From Agromyces sp. G08B096 (GTDB lineage: Bacteria > Actinomycetota > Actinomycetes > Actinomycetales > Microbacteriaceae): a stretch of 64,000 bases of DNA. Location of the stretch: positions 3,410,001-3,474,000 of the forward strand of contig NZ_CP158374.1 of assembly GCF_040267705.1 (NCBI RefSeq), in the 5' to 3' direction. Below the pieces are notes generated by a model. The model was given only the letters and a program-made list of their open reading frames with translations, did not search any database and had not been told where the DNA came from. The position numbers were made by a program, and so were the translations under genes. This document shows, piece after piece, positions 34,633 to 43,199 of the stretch. Numbering within the stretch: the first letter of the stretch is position 1; every line of letters starts with the position of its first letter.

Positions 34633-35709
34633 TCAGGCCGGCCGGCGGGCGGCGGGCGGTGCGTCGAGGTCGGTGGATGCCCCCGGGAAGAGCGACCACG
34701 GGAACTCGTGCAGCTGCCCGCCCGAGGGCTCGGGGTCGAGCGCGCGCCCGACGATGATGCGCGCCTGGCGGTCGTAGAAGTCGGTGGGGCCGACGGTCGT
34801 GAGCGTCGGCGCGACGAGCCGGGCGTCGGGGGTGTTGCCGACGCCCACGACCGCGACATCGTGCGGCACCCGCAACCCGAGCATGTGCGCCGCGTTGATG
34901 GCCGCGATCGCCGCGAAGTCCGTCGTCGCGTAGATCGCCGTCGGCCGCTCGGGCGCAGAGAGGAGCTCGACTGCGGCCGAGAACGCGCTCGCCTGCGTGT
35001 CGGCGAAGGCCGCCGTCCACCGCGGGTCGGCGCGGAGACCGTGCTCCCGCATCCGCTCGAGGTACGGCGTCACGCGCGTGACGCCGCGCTCGGCCCCCGC
35101 GACGGCGCCGGCCGCGGCGAGGCATCCGATCGCGGTGTGCCGCTCGAGGAGGTGATCCATCGCGAGGTAGCAGCCCGGGATCGCGTCCGAGCGGATCACG
35201 TCGTAGCCCTCGGGCTCGAGCGTCTCGGAGAAGACGACGAGCCGCTGGCCGCGGTCGACGAGGTCGGCGAGCTTCACCCGCGCGTCCCCGTCTGCGCCGG
35301 CCGCATCGAGGTAGGCGACATCCGATTCGACCCGGTCGAGCGCCGTGTGCCAGTCGCCGTCGGCGAGGATGAGCGTCGTCAGCCCGTGCCGGTTCGCCTC
35401 CGCGTTCACGGCGTCGGCGACCGCGAGCGACCACGGGTCGCTCAGCATGTGCAGCGAGAGCTGCACCATGCCGCTGCGCCCCGTGCGCATCGCGCGCGCG
35501 GCGCTGTTCGGCCGGTAGTTCAGCCGCTCGGCGGCGTCGAGCACCCGCTTCGCGGTCTCCTCGGCGACGCCGGGACCGTCGGAGCCCGACCGACCGGAGA
35601 AGACGTACGACACCGTCGCGGTCGACACCCCCGCGAGCTCGGCGACCATGCGGAGCGTGGGCCGCCGGCGGCCGTTGCCTCGAGCGACGGCGTCACTGGT
35701 GCGTGGCAT
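34633..35709 (-). CDS. LacI-family transcriptional regulator of the second sugar operon
   Basis: A 358-residue repressor. The HTH is 'TLRMVAELAGVSTATVSYVF' (about 18-37), followed by hinge 'NYRPNSAARAMRTGRSGMVQ'. The effector-binding domain contains 'VVFSETLEPEGYDVIRSD' and 'VAVVGVGNTPDARLVAPTL'. Its start lies 3 bases after the MalG-type permease stop, so it is the fourth gene of the operon. A LacI-type operator, TGTTAATCGTTTAGCA (38942-38957), lies upstream of the first gene and is its probable target. The downstream 134-base gap contains imperfect GC-rich repeats but no clear terminator. Confidence 0.92.
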   Translation of the reverse strand: MPRTSDAVARGNGRRRPTLRMVAELAGVSTATVSYVFSGRSGSDGPGVAEETAKRVLDAAERLNYRPNSAARAMRTGRSGMVQLSLHMLSDPWSLAVADAVNAEANRHGLTTLILADGDWHTALDRVESDVAYLDAAGADGDARVKLADLVDRGQRLVVFSETLEPEGYDVIRSDAIPGCYLAMDHLLERHTAIGCLAAAGAVAGAERGVTRVTPYLERMREHGLRADPRWTAAFADTQASAFSAAVELLSAPERPTAIYATTDFAAIAAINAAHMLGLRVPHDVAVVGVGNTPDARLVAPTLTTVGPTDFYDRQARIIVGRALDPEPSGGQLHEFPWSLFPGASTDLDAPPAARRPA

Positions 35710-35712
35710 CCG

Positions 35713-36639
35713 TCACCCCTTCGTCCCCGAGAACGCGATGCCCTGGATGAACTGCCGCTGCAGGATCATGAAGGTGACGAGCATCGGCAGCGTCGCGAGC
35801 AGGGCGCCCGCCATGAGCACAGGGTAGTCAGTGCCGTGCAGGCCGACGAGCTGCGACAGGCCGACCGACAGCGGCATCCTGGCCGGGTCGGTCGTCACCA
35901 CGAGCGGCCACAGTAGGTCGTTCCACGACCACAGCACCGTGAACACCGTGAGGGCGACGATGCCGGGCTTCGCGAGCGGCACCATGATGCGCCAGAACGT
36001 CTGCCACGGGTTCGCGCCGTCGATGCGCGCCGCCTCCTCGAGCTCGGCCGGCATCGACATGAAGAACTGCCGCATCAGGAAGGTGCCGAAGGCGCTGAAG
36101 ATGCCCGGCACGATGAGCGCCTGCAGGGTGTTCAGCCAGCCGAGTGACTGGATGATCTCGTACTGCGGCAGCAGGTAGAGCTGCGACGGCACCATCAGCA
36201 CCGAGAGGAACAGCACGAACACGACGTTGCGGCCCCGGAACGGGATGCGCGCGAACGCGTAGCCCGCCATCGTGCAGAGCACGACCTGGCCGACGGTGCG
36301 ACCGACGGTGAGCAGCACCGAGTTCAGGAACATCTGCGCGAACGGCATCGAGTCGAAGACCTCGGCGAAGTTCGTGAACACCCACGGGTCGGGGAGCACG
36401 ATCGGCGGCACCTGCGCCGAGTCCTGGAAGGTCTTGAACGCCGTGAGGGTCTGCCAGATGAAGGGGAAGACCATCACGATCGCGCCGGCGGCGAGCAGCA
36501 GGTGGACGAGCCAGTGGCCGCGCCCGGTGCGGCGGCCCGGGCGGCGCGCACGGCCGGCGGATGCCCCGCGCCGGCCTCTGCGGCCCTCCCCGGTCGCCGC
36601 ACCGGTCATCGCGCGCGTGTCGAGGGAGAGGTCACTCAT
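35713..36639 (-). CDS. ABC sugar importer permease (MalG-like), second operon
   Basis: CUT1 permease, 308 residues. A long basic Arg/Gly-rich cytoplasmic N-terminus (to about residue 42) precedes six membrane segments. The EAA loop is 'EEAARIDGANPWQTFWRIMV' and the C-terminus 'QRQFIQGIAFSGTKG' is typical of MalG-type subunits. It overlaps the MalF-type gene by 8 bases. Like the first importer it lacks a local ATPase gene. Confidence 0.93.
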   Translation of the reverse strand: MSDLSLDTRAMTGAATGEGRRGRRGASAGRARRPGRRTGRGHWLVHLLLAAGAIVMVFPFIWQTLTAFKTFQDSAQVPPIVLPDPWVFTNFAEVFDSMPFAQMFLNSVLLTVGRTVGQVVLCTMAGYAFARIPFRGRNVVFVLFLSVLMVPSQLYLLPQYEIIQSLGWLNTLQALIVPGIFSAFGTFLMRQFFMSMPAELEEAARIDGANPWQTFWRIMVPLAKPGIVALTVFTVLWSWNDLLWPLVVTTDPARMPLSVGLSQLVGLHGTDYPVLMAGALLATLPMLVTFMILQRQFIQGIAFSGTKG

Positions 36640-37627
36640 AGTGCACCCACTTCTTCTGGAGCCGGAACTGCACGACCGTGAGCACGAGGATGATCAGCAG
36701 CAGCAGGAACGCGATCGCCGCCGCGTAGCCGCGCTCGTTGTCGAGGAAGCCGGCCTCGTAGAACAGGTAGACGATGGTGCGGGTGTTCGGCATGGCGGGG
36801 TTGCTGCGGCCGAGCATCATGTAGACGAGGTCGAACACCTGCAGCGCGCCGATCACGCTGATCACGCTCACGAAGAAGATCGAGGGGCTGAGCAGCGGAA
36901 TGGTGATCGAGAAGAACTTCCGCACCGGGCCTGCGCCGTCGAGGTCGGCCGCCTCCATCACGGTGTCGGGGATGCCCTGCAGGCCCGCCAGGAAGATGAC
37001 GATGTTGGTGCCGAGGCCCGCCCAGATGCCGACGACCGCGATCGAGACGAGCGCAGTGCTCGGATCGGTGAGCCAGCTGCGGCCGTCGATGCCGACCAGG
37101 CCGAGCACCTCGTTGAGCACGCCGTAGTCGCCGTTGTAGATCATGCGCCAGACGAGCGCGATGGCGGCGGGCATCGTCACGACGGGGATGAAGTAGAGGG
37201 TGCGGTAGACGCTCCGGCCGCGCAGGCCTGCGGTGTTCAGCAACGCGGCGATCGCGACGGCGATCGGGATGCCGACGAGCGCGATGACGGTGTAGATCGC
37301 GCTGTTCCGGAGCGCGCCGATGAGCTCGGGGTCCTGGAACAGGCGCGCGTAGTTCTCGAAACCGACGAACTCCGAGCCACCGAACGGACCCGACTTCGTG
37401 AACGACAGGATGAGGGTGCGCACCGTCGGCCACAGGTAGAACGCGAGCAGGCCGAGTGCGGTCGGGCCGATGAACAGCACGGCCCACCAGGCGGACTGGC
37501 CGGGCCCGCGGCGCCCTCCGCCGCGTCGTCGCCCGCGGCCGCCGGGCCGGCCGGGAGCGGCCGCGGGCCGCTCCCGGTCGAGCTCGGTGATCGGCGCCGC
37601 GGTGCGCTGCGCGATCAGGTCGGTCAT
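36632..37627 (-). CDS. ABC sugar importer permease (MalF-like), second operon
   Basis: CUT1 permease, 331 residues. A 45-residue Arg/Gly/Pro-rich cytoplasmic lead precedes six membrane segments starting 'AWWAVLFIGPTALGLLAFYL'. The EAA loop is 'EAADLDGAGPVRKFFSITIP'. It starts 4 bases after the binding-protein stop and overlaps the MalG-type gene by 8 bases. Confidence 0.93.
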   Translation of the reverse strand: MTDLIAQRTAAPITELDRERPAAAPGRPGGRGRRRGGGRRGPGQSAWWAVLFIGPTALGLLAFYLWPTVRTLILSFTKSGPFGGSEFVGFENYARLFQDPELIGALRNSAIYTVIALVGIPIAVAIAALLNTAGLRGRSVYRTLYFIPVVTMPAAIALVWRMIYNGDYGVLNEVLGLVGIDGRSWLTDPSTALVSIAVVGIWAGLGTNIVIFLAGLQGIPDTVMEAADLDGAGPVRKFFSITIPLLSPSIFFVSVISVIGALQVFDLVYMMLGRSNPAMPNTRTIVYLFYEAGFLDNERGYAAAIAFLLLLIILVLTVVQFRLQKKWVHYE

Positions 37628-37631
37628 GCGA

Positions 37632-38900
37632 TCACTCCGACTCGGCGTCGAGCGCCGCCTGCATCTCGTCGGCGAGCTGGGCCAGACCGTCCTCGGGGGT
37701 GACGGTGCCCGCCCACACCTGGGAGAGGATCTCGCTCTCGATCGAGGTCCATGCGCTGGTGTTCTTCGAGACCGGGTAGGGCACGGCGGTCTCGAGCGCG
37801 TCGATGTAGACCTGCAGGTCGTACTGCGGCAGCGCGTCGACCCAGGCCTGCTGGGTGCCGGTGAACGCCGGGATGACGGTGCCGGTCTCGGCCTGGATCT
37901 TGGCGGCCTCCTCGGAGCTCGCGAACGCGGCGAACTCCTTCGCCAGGTCGAGGTGGGCGCTCTTGGCGTTGGCGACGTTCGCGACGCCGTGGATCACGCT
38001 CTGGTTGCCGTCGGGGCCCGCGGCGAGCGGTGCGACGTTCACCTTCTCGGCGATGTCGGGGTTGTCGGCGTAGGCGATGGCCGCCCACGAGCCGTTCTGG
38101 AACATCGCGACCTTGCCCGACAGGAAGAAGTCCTCGGGGTTGGTGTCGGTCATCTGCTGCGCGGTGGGCGACGAGCCGGCCTCGATGAGATCGGTCCAGA
38201 GCTCGATGCCGGCGAGCGCCTCGGGGCTGTCGTAGCCGGTGGTCGTGCCGTCGGCGGAGATGACCTCGCCGCCCGCCTGGGCGATGGAGTTGTAGTAGTT
38301 CTCCTGGCCGTACTGGCTCGCGGCGATGCCGTACTGGCCGGTCGCCGGGTCGGTGAGCTTCGCGGCGGCGGCCTTCAGGTCGTCCCAGGTCCAGCCGGCG
38401 GAGGGGTACTCCACGCCAGCGGCGTCGAACAGTTCGGTGTTGTACCAGAGCGCGACGGTGTCGAAGTCCTTCGGGGCGCCGTAGAGCTCGCCGTCGAAGG
38501 TGTAGAGGTCGATGAGGCCCTGCGGGTAGTCGGCGGGGTCGAGCGCGTCGTCGCCGAGCGGGGCGATCACGCCGTTCCCGGCGTAGAGCTGGAAGTTGGG
38601 GCCGTTCATCCAGAACACGTCGGCCGCCGAGCCGCCGGACACGGCCGTCTGCAGCTTGGTGAAGTACTCCTTGTACGGCGTCAGCTGGATCTCGATCTCG
38701 ACGTTCGGGTGCTCCTCGGTGAACGCGTCGGCGATCTGCTCCATCGCGGGCTGCTGGTTCTGATCCCAGATGGCGTAGGTGAGCGTGACGTCGCCGCCGG
38801 CCTCGGCGTCGGCTCCGCCGGCGCAGCCGGCGAGCACGAGCAGGCTGGCACCTGAGACGGCGATGGCCGCGGCGAGGCGGCGCTGTGGGACGTGGCGCAT
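37632..38900 (-). CDS. Extracellular sugar-binding lipoprotein, second operon
   Basis: Family 1 solute-binding protein of 422 residues. The signal peptide ends in lipobox 'LAGC' (Cys25). 'LTYAIWDQNQQPAMEQIADA' and 'FTEEHPNVEIEIQLTPY' open the mature fold, with 'GELYGAPKDFDTVALWYN' and 'GKVAMFQNGSWAAIAYA' later, all typical of CUT1 receptors. ATG 38900 has AAGGAG about 5 bases upstream; a longer in-frame start at 38942 would add a basic stretch and overlap the operator, so it is rejected. First gene of the operon, probably controlled through the LacI site at 38942-38957. Confidence 0.93.
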   Translation of the reverse strand: MRHVPQRRLAAAIAVSGASLLVLAGCAGGADAEAGGDVTLTYAIWDQNQQPAMEQIADAFTEEHPNVEIEIQLTPYKEYFTKLQTAVSGGSAADVFWMNGPNFQLYAGNGVIAPLGDDALDPADYPQGLIDLYTFDGELYGAPKDFDTVALWYNTELFDAAGVEYPSAGWTWDDLKAAAAKLTDPATGQYGIAASQYGQENYYNSIAQAGGEVISADGTTTGYDSPEALAGIELWTDLIEAGSSPTAQQMTDTNPEDFFLSGKVAMFQNGSWAAIAYADNPDIAEKVNVAPLAAGPDGNQSVIHGVANVANAKSAHLDLAKEFAAFASSEEAAKIQAETGTVIPAFTGTQQAWVDALPQYDLQVYIDALETAVPYPVSKNTSAWTSIESEILSQVWAGTVTPEDGLAQLADEMQAALDAESE

Positions 38901-38941
38901 GTGACTCCTTCGTCGGTGATGGCGGATGCCGCTCACGATCA

Positions 38942-38957
38942 TGTTAATCGTTTAGCA
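38942..38957. promoter_or_regulatory. LacI-type operator upstream of the second sugar operon
   Basis: TGTTAATCGTTTAGCA is an imperfect palindrome around a central CG (12 of 16 positions symmetric) and fits the general LacI-family form TGnTAAnCGnTTAnCA. It lies 42 bases upstream of the binding-protein start. The probable binder is the LacI encoded within the operon at 34633-35709. Confidence 0.78.
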
Positions 38958-39247
38958 CGGCAAGATATCTGCGCCCCCGGCGGACGCGCAAGCATCGGAT
39001 CCGATGCCCGGCGTGCACGCCGACTGCGCGATTCCACGGGTCCGAGAGACCCGGCCGGCCGCCGTGGCGCGTGATCGCGGCGATGCCCCGCGCGCAGTCC
39101 GAGTGCGCGAACGGAGCTCCCGATGCGCGAAATCCGTTCCAGCCCGAGCCGCCCGTCGGCAGCCGAGCAGCGCGCTGCCGTTTGCCGGTCGCGTCGACGC
39201 CTGCTAGCGTCCTGCAGATCGTGACCCGTCGACAGGAGGTGAGACCC
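38958..39247 (+). promoter_or_regulatory. Gene-free stretch with promoter for the leader ORF and patatin gene
   Basis: Most of this stretch shows no gene. At its right end TTGCCG (39182-39187), a 17-base spacer and TAGCGT (39205-39210) form a plausible promoter. The transcript would carry a roughly 30-base leader to the strong ribosome-binding site (AGGAGGTGA) of the 18-residue ORF at 39248. Confidence 0.5.
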
Positions 39248-39304
39248 ATGAACGCAGCAGCAGTGGGTGCTCCCCAGTCGTCCACGATCGTGCGGCCGAA
39301 GTAG
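39248..39304 (+). CDS. Small ORF of 18 residues with strong ribosome-binding site
   Basis: The reading frame encodes MNAAAVGAPQSSTIVRPK and stops at TAG. The Shine-Dalgarno AGGAGGTGA lies 5 bases before the ATG, one of the best in the window and better than that of the patatin gene 47 bases downstream. A promoter lies just upstream. It has no membrane segment or known motif. It could be a real micropeptide, a leader peptide affecting translation of the downstream lipase, or the remnant of a longer gene. I cannot assign a function. Confidence 0.5.
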   Translation: MNAAAVGAPQSSTIVRPK

Positions 39305-39350
39305 TCGTCGCCGGGAGCGCCGCATCGGCATCCCTCGAAAGGCGACTCCC

Positions 39351-40286
39351 ATGGACCGCACCCCTTCCCTTCCTCCTCGTCCGCAGATCGACGCGGCCGG
39401 ACGCATCCCCGCCGGTGAGCGCGCGCTCGTCCTCGGCGGCGGCGGATCCACCGGCAACGCCTGGCTGATCGGCGTCGTCGCCGGCTTGCACGCAGCCGGC
39501 CTCGACGTCACCTCCGCGGATCTCACGATCGGCACCTCGGCCGGATCGACGGCCGCGGCCCAGTTCGCCGGCGCGAGCCCGGCCGACCTGTTCGCCGCGA
39601 CCGTCGCCGCCGTCCCGCCCGGCCGGGCCGGGCGCCCGGGCTCGGCAGGTCGCGTGCAGGCCGCGGCCGACCACATCGACCGGATGACCGCGACCGTGGC
39701 GGCGGCGCGCGACGCGGATGACCTGCGCCACCGGATGTGCGCCGCCGCGCTCGACCGGCCCGGATCCGCGGACGCCGAGCTGCAGGCCCGGTGGCGCGCC
39801 ACGGTCGCGGCCCGGCTGCCACGGCCGGACTGGCCCGAACGCGCCGTGCTCATCACGGCGGTCGACGCCGAGCGGGCCGAACCGGTGGTGTTCGACCGGC
39901 TGAGCGGCGTGGAGCTCGCCGACGCGGTGGCCGCCAGCTGCTCGAGCGGGTTCGCGTACCGGATCGGCGACCGCCGGTACGTCGACGGCGGCTACCGGCG
40001 CAACGCGGAGAACGCCGACCTCGCGGCGGGGTACGGGCGCGTACTCGTGCTGTCGCCGTTCGGAGGACGCTCCTTCGCGCCGGCGGAATGGGGCACCGAC
40101 CTCGCGGCCCAGGTCGACGAGCTTCGCGCGCAGGGCAGTCGCGTGGAGACCGTCACGCCCTCGCCGGACGCCGAGCGCCTGTTCGGCGCGAACGCGATGG
40201 ACCTCTCGCTTCGGCCCGACGCGGCACGCGCCGGATTCGCGCAGGGTGAGGCGCTGGCGGGGCGGCTGGCCCGATTCTGGGCCTGA
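39351..40286 (+). CDS. Patatin-like phospholipase/acyl hydrolase
   Basis: Serine acyl hydrolase of the patatin/RssA family, 311 residues. Oxyanion loop 'LVLGGGGSTGNAWLIGV' (27-43), nucleophile Ser63 in 'GTSAGS', and catalytic Asp in 'YVDGGYRR' near 211: the complete Ser-Asp dyad. 'AVAASCSSGFAYRIGDRRYV' precedes the DGG as usual. No signal peptide, so intracellular. The family hydrolyses phospholipid or neutral lipid acyl esters. It probably shares a transcript with the small ORF at 39248. The start ATG 39351 has a weak AAAGG 10 bases upstream. Confidence 0.9.
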   Translation: MDRTPSLPPRPQIDAAGRIPAGERALVLGGGGSTGNAWLIGVVAGLHAAGLDVTSADLTIGTSAGSTAAAQFAGASPADLFAATVAAVPPGRAGRPGSAGRVQAAADHIDRMTATVAAARDADDLRHRMCAAALDRPGSADAELQARWRATVAARLPRPDWPERAVLITAVDAERAEPVVFDRLSGVELADAVAASCSSGFAYRIGDRRYVDGGYRRNAENADLAAGYGRVLVLSPFGGRSFAPAEWGTDLAAQVDELRAQGSRVETVTPSPDAERLFGANAMDLSLRPDAARAGFAQGEALAGRLARFWA

Positions 40287-40322
40287 GGGCGAATGGCGCT
40301 CGACGCGGCCGCGGTCGAGCGC

Positions 40323-40356
40323 TACGATCGAATCGATTCGAGTCGAATCGATTCGA
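40323..40356. promoter_or_regulatory. Tandem LacI-type operators overlapping the MFS gene promoter
   Basis: Two perfect 14-bp palindromes TCGAATCGATTCGA at 40328-40341 and 40343-40356, centres 15 bases apart. TACGAT (40323-40328) is a likely -10 and overlaps the first site, so binding would block transcription. The core is identical to the palindrome in front of the orphan lacI at 26190-26207. Confidence 0.85.
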
Positions 40357-40402
40357 GCCACCTTCTTCAGCCCACCCCGACCACCTCAGCGAGGAGCACA
40401 CG

Positions 40403-41692
40403 ATGGCGCACGAGGCATCCGTCGATAGCGTGGACGCCGTGAGCGACCGCGGAACCGAGCGAGCCGGCCGGCCGTCGCGGGCGCCGCACGGCGCACGCGC
40501 CTGGCGCAACGCGGTCTTCGCGGTGTTCTTCCTCAGCGGGCTCAGCATGGCCAGCTGGGTGGCGCGCATCCCCGCCGTCCGCGACTTCACCGATCTCTCG
40601 ACGCAGGGCGTGGGCCTCGTCATCCTCAGCATGTCGATCGGCTCCATCGTCGGTCTCGTCGTCGCCCCGCTCGTGCTCGCGAGGTGGGGCACGCGCATCG
40701 GCGAGACGGCCATGCTCGGCACCGTCTCGGTGGGGCTCGTGCTCATCGGACTCGGCGGCTCGGTGGTGCCCTCGGTGCCGCTGGTCGTCATCGGGCTCGT
40801 GCTCTTCGGGTTCGGCAACGGCGCCGTCGACGTCATGATGAACGTCGACGGGGCGATGGCCGAGAAGGAGATCGGCAAGACGCTCATGCCGCTCATGCAC
40901 GCCTTCTTCAGCTTCGGCACGGTCGCGGGCGCCGGTCTCGCCGTGGTCGCCTCGGCCATCGACCTCGCCGTCATCTGGCACCTCGGCGCCGTCGCGGTGC
41001 TGATCGCGGTCGCGGTCGGCATCGCCGTGCGGTTCGTGCCCCGCGACTCCTCCGACTCGGTCGCGCAGCAGCGGGCGGATGCCTCCGCCCCGCGCCGCCC
41101 GTGGCGCGAGCGGGTCCGCGAGAGCCTGTCGGTCTGGGCCGACCCCGGACTCCTGCTCATCGGCGCGATCATGCTCAGCATGTCGTTCGCCGAGGGCAGC
41201 GCGAACGACTGGATCGCCCTCGCCGCGGTCGACGGGCACGGCTACGACCAGACCACGGGCGCGATGGTCTTCACCGTCTTCACCATCTCGATGACGGTCG
41301 CCCGCGTGCTCGGCGGTCCCGTGCTCGACCGGTTCGGCCGGGTTGCCGTGCTGCGCGTGCTGTCGGCGACGGGCGTGGTCGGCCTCGGCCTGTTCATCTT
41401 CGGCACCGAGCCCTGGATGATCGTCATCGGCACGGCCCTCTGGGCGGTCGGCTGCTCGCTCGGCTTCCCGGTCGGCATGTCGGCCGCGGCCGATCACCCG
41501 CACCGGTCGGCGGCGCGCGTCTCCGCGGTCGCGATCATCGGCTACTGCGCCTTCCTCGCCGGCCCGCCGCTGCTCGGCTTCCTCGGCGAGCACTACGGGC
41601 TGCTGAACGCGCTGCTCGTGCTCATGGGGCTCATGGTCGTGGCGGGCCTGCTCGCCCCCGCGGCCCGCGAGCACTCGCGGCGCCTCGGCTGA
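40403..41692 (+). CDS. MFS transporter (YbjJ-like)
   Basis: Major facilitator of 429 residues with twelve predicted membrane segments. The N-terminal 35 residues are cytoplasmic. Features of the YbjJ branch include 'ASWVARIPAVRDFTDLSTQG', 'FGFGNGAVDVMMNVDGAMAE', 'LMHAFFSFGTVAGAGLA' and 'SFAEGSANDWIALAAVDGHG'. The substrate is unknown; relatives sit near sugar or inositol genes. The ATG has GAGGAG about 6 bases upstream. Its promoter carries two operators identical to that of the lacI gene 14 kb away. A triplicated 17-base repeat starts at its stop codon. Confidence 0.92.
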   Translation: MAHEASVDSVDAVSDRGTERAGRPSRAPHGARAWRNAVFAVFFLSGLSMASWVARIPAVRDFTDLSTQGVGLVILSMSIGSIVGLVVAPLVLARWGTRIGETAMLGTVSVGLVLIGLGGSVVPSVPLVVIGLVLFGFGNGAVDVMMNVDGAMAEKEIGKTLMPLMHAFFSFGTVAGAGLAVVASAIDLAVIWHLGAVAVLIAVAVGIAVRFVPRDSSDSVAQQRADASAPRRPWRERVRESLSVWADPGLLLIGAIMLSMSFAEGSANDWIALAAVDGHGYDQTTGAMVFTVFTISMTVARVLGGPVLDRFGRVAVLRVLSATGVVGLGLFIFGTEPWMIVIGTALWAVGCSLGFPVGMSAAADHPHRSAARVSAVAIIGYCAFLAGPPLLGFLGEHYGLLNALLVLMGLMVVAGLLAPAAREHSRRLG

Positions 41693-41740
41693 GCGGGGGG
41701 GTCGCGTGAGCGGGCGGGTCGACTGAGCAGGCGGGTCGCC
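41690..41740. repeat. Three tandem 17-bp repeats beginning at the MFS stop codon
   Basis: Units at 41690-41706, 41707-41723 and 41724-41740, all starting TGAGC and sharing the pattern TGAGCrGGsGGGTCGnn. Because 17 is not a multiple of 3, the three TGA triplets fall in all three reading frames. The block lies 9 bases before the nucS -10 element. Confidence 0.8.
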
Positions 41741-41761
41741 GGCGCGTCCTAGACTCGAACG

Positions 41762-42457
41762 GTGCGTCTCGTCATCGCCCGCTGCTCCGTCGACTACGCG
41801 GGGCGCCTCTCGGCGCATCTGCCGCTCGCGACCCGGCTGCTCATGGTCAAGGGCGACGGAAGCCTCCTCGTGCACTCCGACGGCGGCAGCTACAAGCCGC
41901 TGAACTGGATGAGCCCGCCGTGCACGCTCGCGACCTCCGAGCCCGACGAGGAGCAGCGTGCCGCCGGCATCTCCGAGGTCTGGACCGTCACGCACAAGAA
42001 GACGGCCGACCGCCTCGTCGTCTCGATCCACGAGGTGCTGCACGACTCCAATCACGATCTCGGCGTCGACCCCGGTCTGGTGAAGGACGGCGTGGAGTCG
42101 CACCTGCAGCAGCTGCTCGCCGAGCAGATCGAACTGCTCGGCGACGGCTACCGACTGGTGCGCCGCGAGTACATGACGGCGATCGGCCCGGTCGACATCC
42201 TGGCGACGGATGCCTCGGGCGCGAGCGTCGCCGTCGAGCTGAAGCGCCGCGGCGACATCGACGGCGTGGAGCAGCTCACCCGCTACCTCGAGCTGATGAA
42301 CCGCGACCCGCTGCTCGCACCCGTCACCGGGGTCTTCGCCGCGCAGGAGATCAAGCCGCAGGCGCGCACGCTCGCCGAGGACCGGGGCATCCGCTGCGTG
42401 GTGCTCGATTACGACGCGATGCGGGGCATCGAGGGCGGCCACGCGCGGTTGTTCTGA
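41762..42457 (+). CDS. nucS: Mismatch-specific endonuclease NucS/EndoMS
   Basis: A 231-residue nuclease that replaces MutSL in actinobacteria: it cuts both strands at mismatches and lowers mutation rate. The N-terminal DNA-binding/dimerisation part has '[20 protein letters not shown]'. The C-terminal RecB-like catalytic domain shows the D-ExK pattern in 'GPVDILATD' and 'VAVELKRRG', and '[10 protein letters not shown]' follows. The GTG start at 41762 lies 6 bases after TAGACT (41750-41755), a leaderless promoter. Finding nucS strongly supports an actinobacterial host. Confidence 0.96.
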   Translation: MRLVIARCSVDYAGRLSAHLPLATRLLMVKGDGSLLVHSDGGSYKPLNWMSPPCTLATSEPDEEQRAAGISEVWTVTHKKTADRLVVSIHEVLHDSNHDLGVDPGLVKDGVESHLQQLLAEQIELLGDGYRLVRREYMTAIGPVDILATDASGASVAVELKRRGDIDGVEQLTRYLELMNRDPLLAPVTGVFAAQEIKPQARTLAEDRGIRCVVLDYDAMRGIEGGHARLF

Positions 42458-42503
42458 CCGTTTCCTGAGCGGTGCTCGGGATTCGTGCGCCTAGGATGTC
42501 ACG

Positions 42504-43193
42504 GTGACCTCGACGCTTCCCACCCGAACGGCCCAGGCGCCCGCGCGCACCTGGACGGCCGTGCTCTTCGACCTCGACGGCACCATCGTCGACTCGGAGA
42601 CGGAGATCACGAACTCCCTCGCGCACATGTTCGTCACGATGGGCCTGCCCGTGCCCGACGACGAGACGCTGCGCTCGTACGTCGGCCCGCCCCTGCTCGA
42701 CAGCCTGCGCATGACCGCGGGCTTCACCGACGCGGACGCGTGGGAGGCGCTGCACGTCTACCGTGACCACTACGACGAGCACCTGCTCGCCTCGCCCGTG
42801 TTCCCGGGCGTCGCCGGCGTCCTCGAGCGGCTGCACGCTGCGGGCATGCCGATCGCCCTCGCGACCTCGAAGCCCGAGTCGATGGCCCGTCTCGTCCTCG
42901 AGCACACGGGGCTCGCGAAGTACTTCGACGTCATCGCCGGCGCGAGCGAGGACGAGGAGCGCAGCACGAAGGCCGACGTCGTGGCCGAAGCGCTGCGCCG
43001 GCTGCAGGCCCAGGGCGTCGACACGGCCGATGCCGTCATGGTCGGCGACCGCGGCTACGACACGCTCGGCGCGGCGGCCAACGGCGTGCCGACGATCCTC
43101 GTCGAGTGGGGCTACGGCTCGCCCGCCGAGGCGCAGGACGCCTTCGCGGTGGTGCACTCGGCCGACCAGCTGCGCTCGCTGCTGCTCGGCTGA
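42504..43193 (+). CDS. HAD-superfamily hydrolase (phosphoglycolate phosphatase-like)
   Basis: HAD phosphatase of 229 residues. Motif I 'FDLDGTIVDSE' carries nucleophile Asp23 and acid Asp25. Motif II is Thr/Ser in 'ALATSKPES', motif III Lys in 'STKADVV' and motif IV 'MVGDRGYDTLGAAANGVPT'. The cap domain 'EITNSLAHMFVTMGLPVPDD' is of the Gph/PpaX type. Likely substrates are small phosphomonoesters. The GTG at 42504 is 6 bases after TAGGAT (42492-42497), another leaderless start. It is convergent with the lipoprotein gene, 6 bases apart. Confidence 0.92.
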   Translation: MTSTLPTRTAQAPARTWTAVLFDLDGTIVDSETEITNSLAHMFVTMGLPVPDDETLRSYVGPPLLDSLRMTAGFTDADAWEALHVYRDHYDEHLLASPVFPGVAGVLERLHAAGMPIALATSKPESMARLVLEHTGLAKYFDVIAGASEDEERSTKADVVAEALRRLQAQGVDTADAVMVGDRGYDTLGAAANGVPTILVEWGYGSPAEAQDAFAVVHSADQLRSLLLG

Positions 43194-43199
43194 CCCGGA

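Noticed and set aside
40403..41692. Linking the MFS transporter to the adjacent patatin gene as one operon
   Set aside because: A clear promoter with two operators lies between them, so the MFS gene is its own unit.
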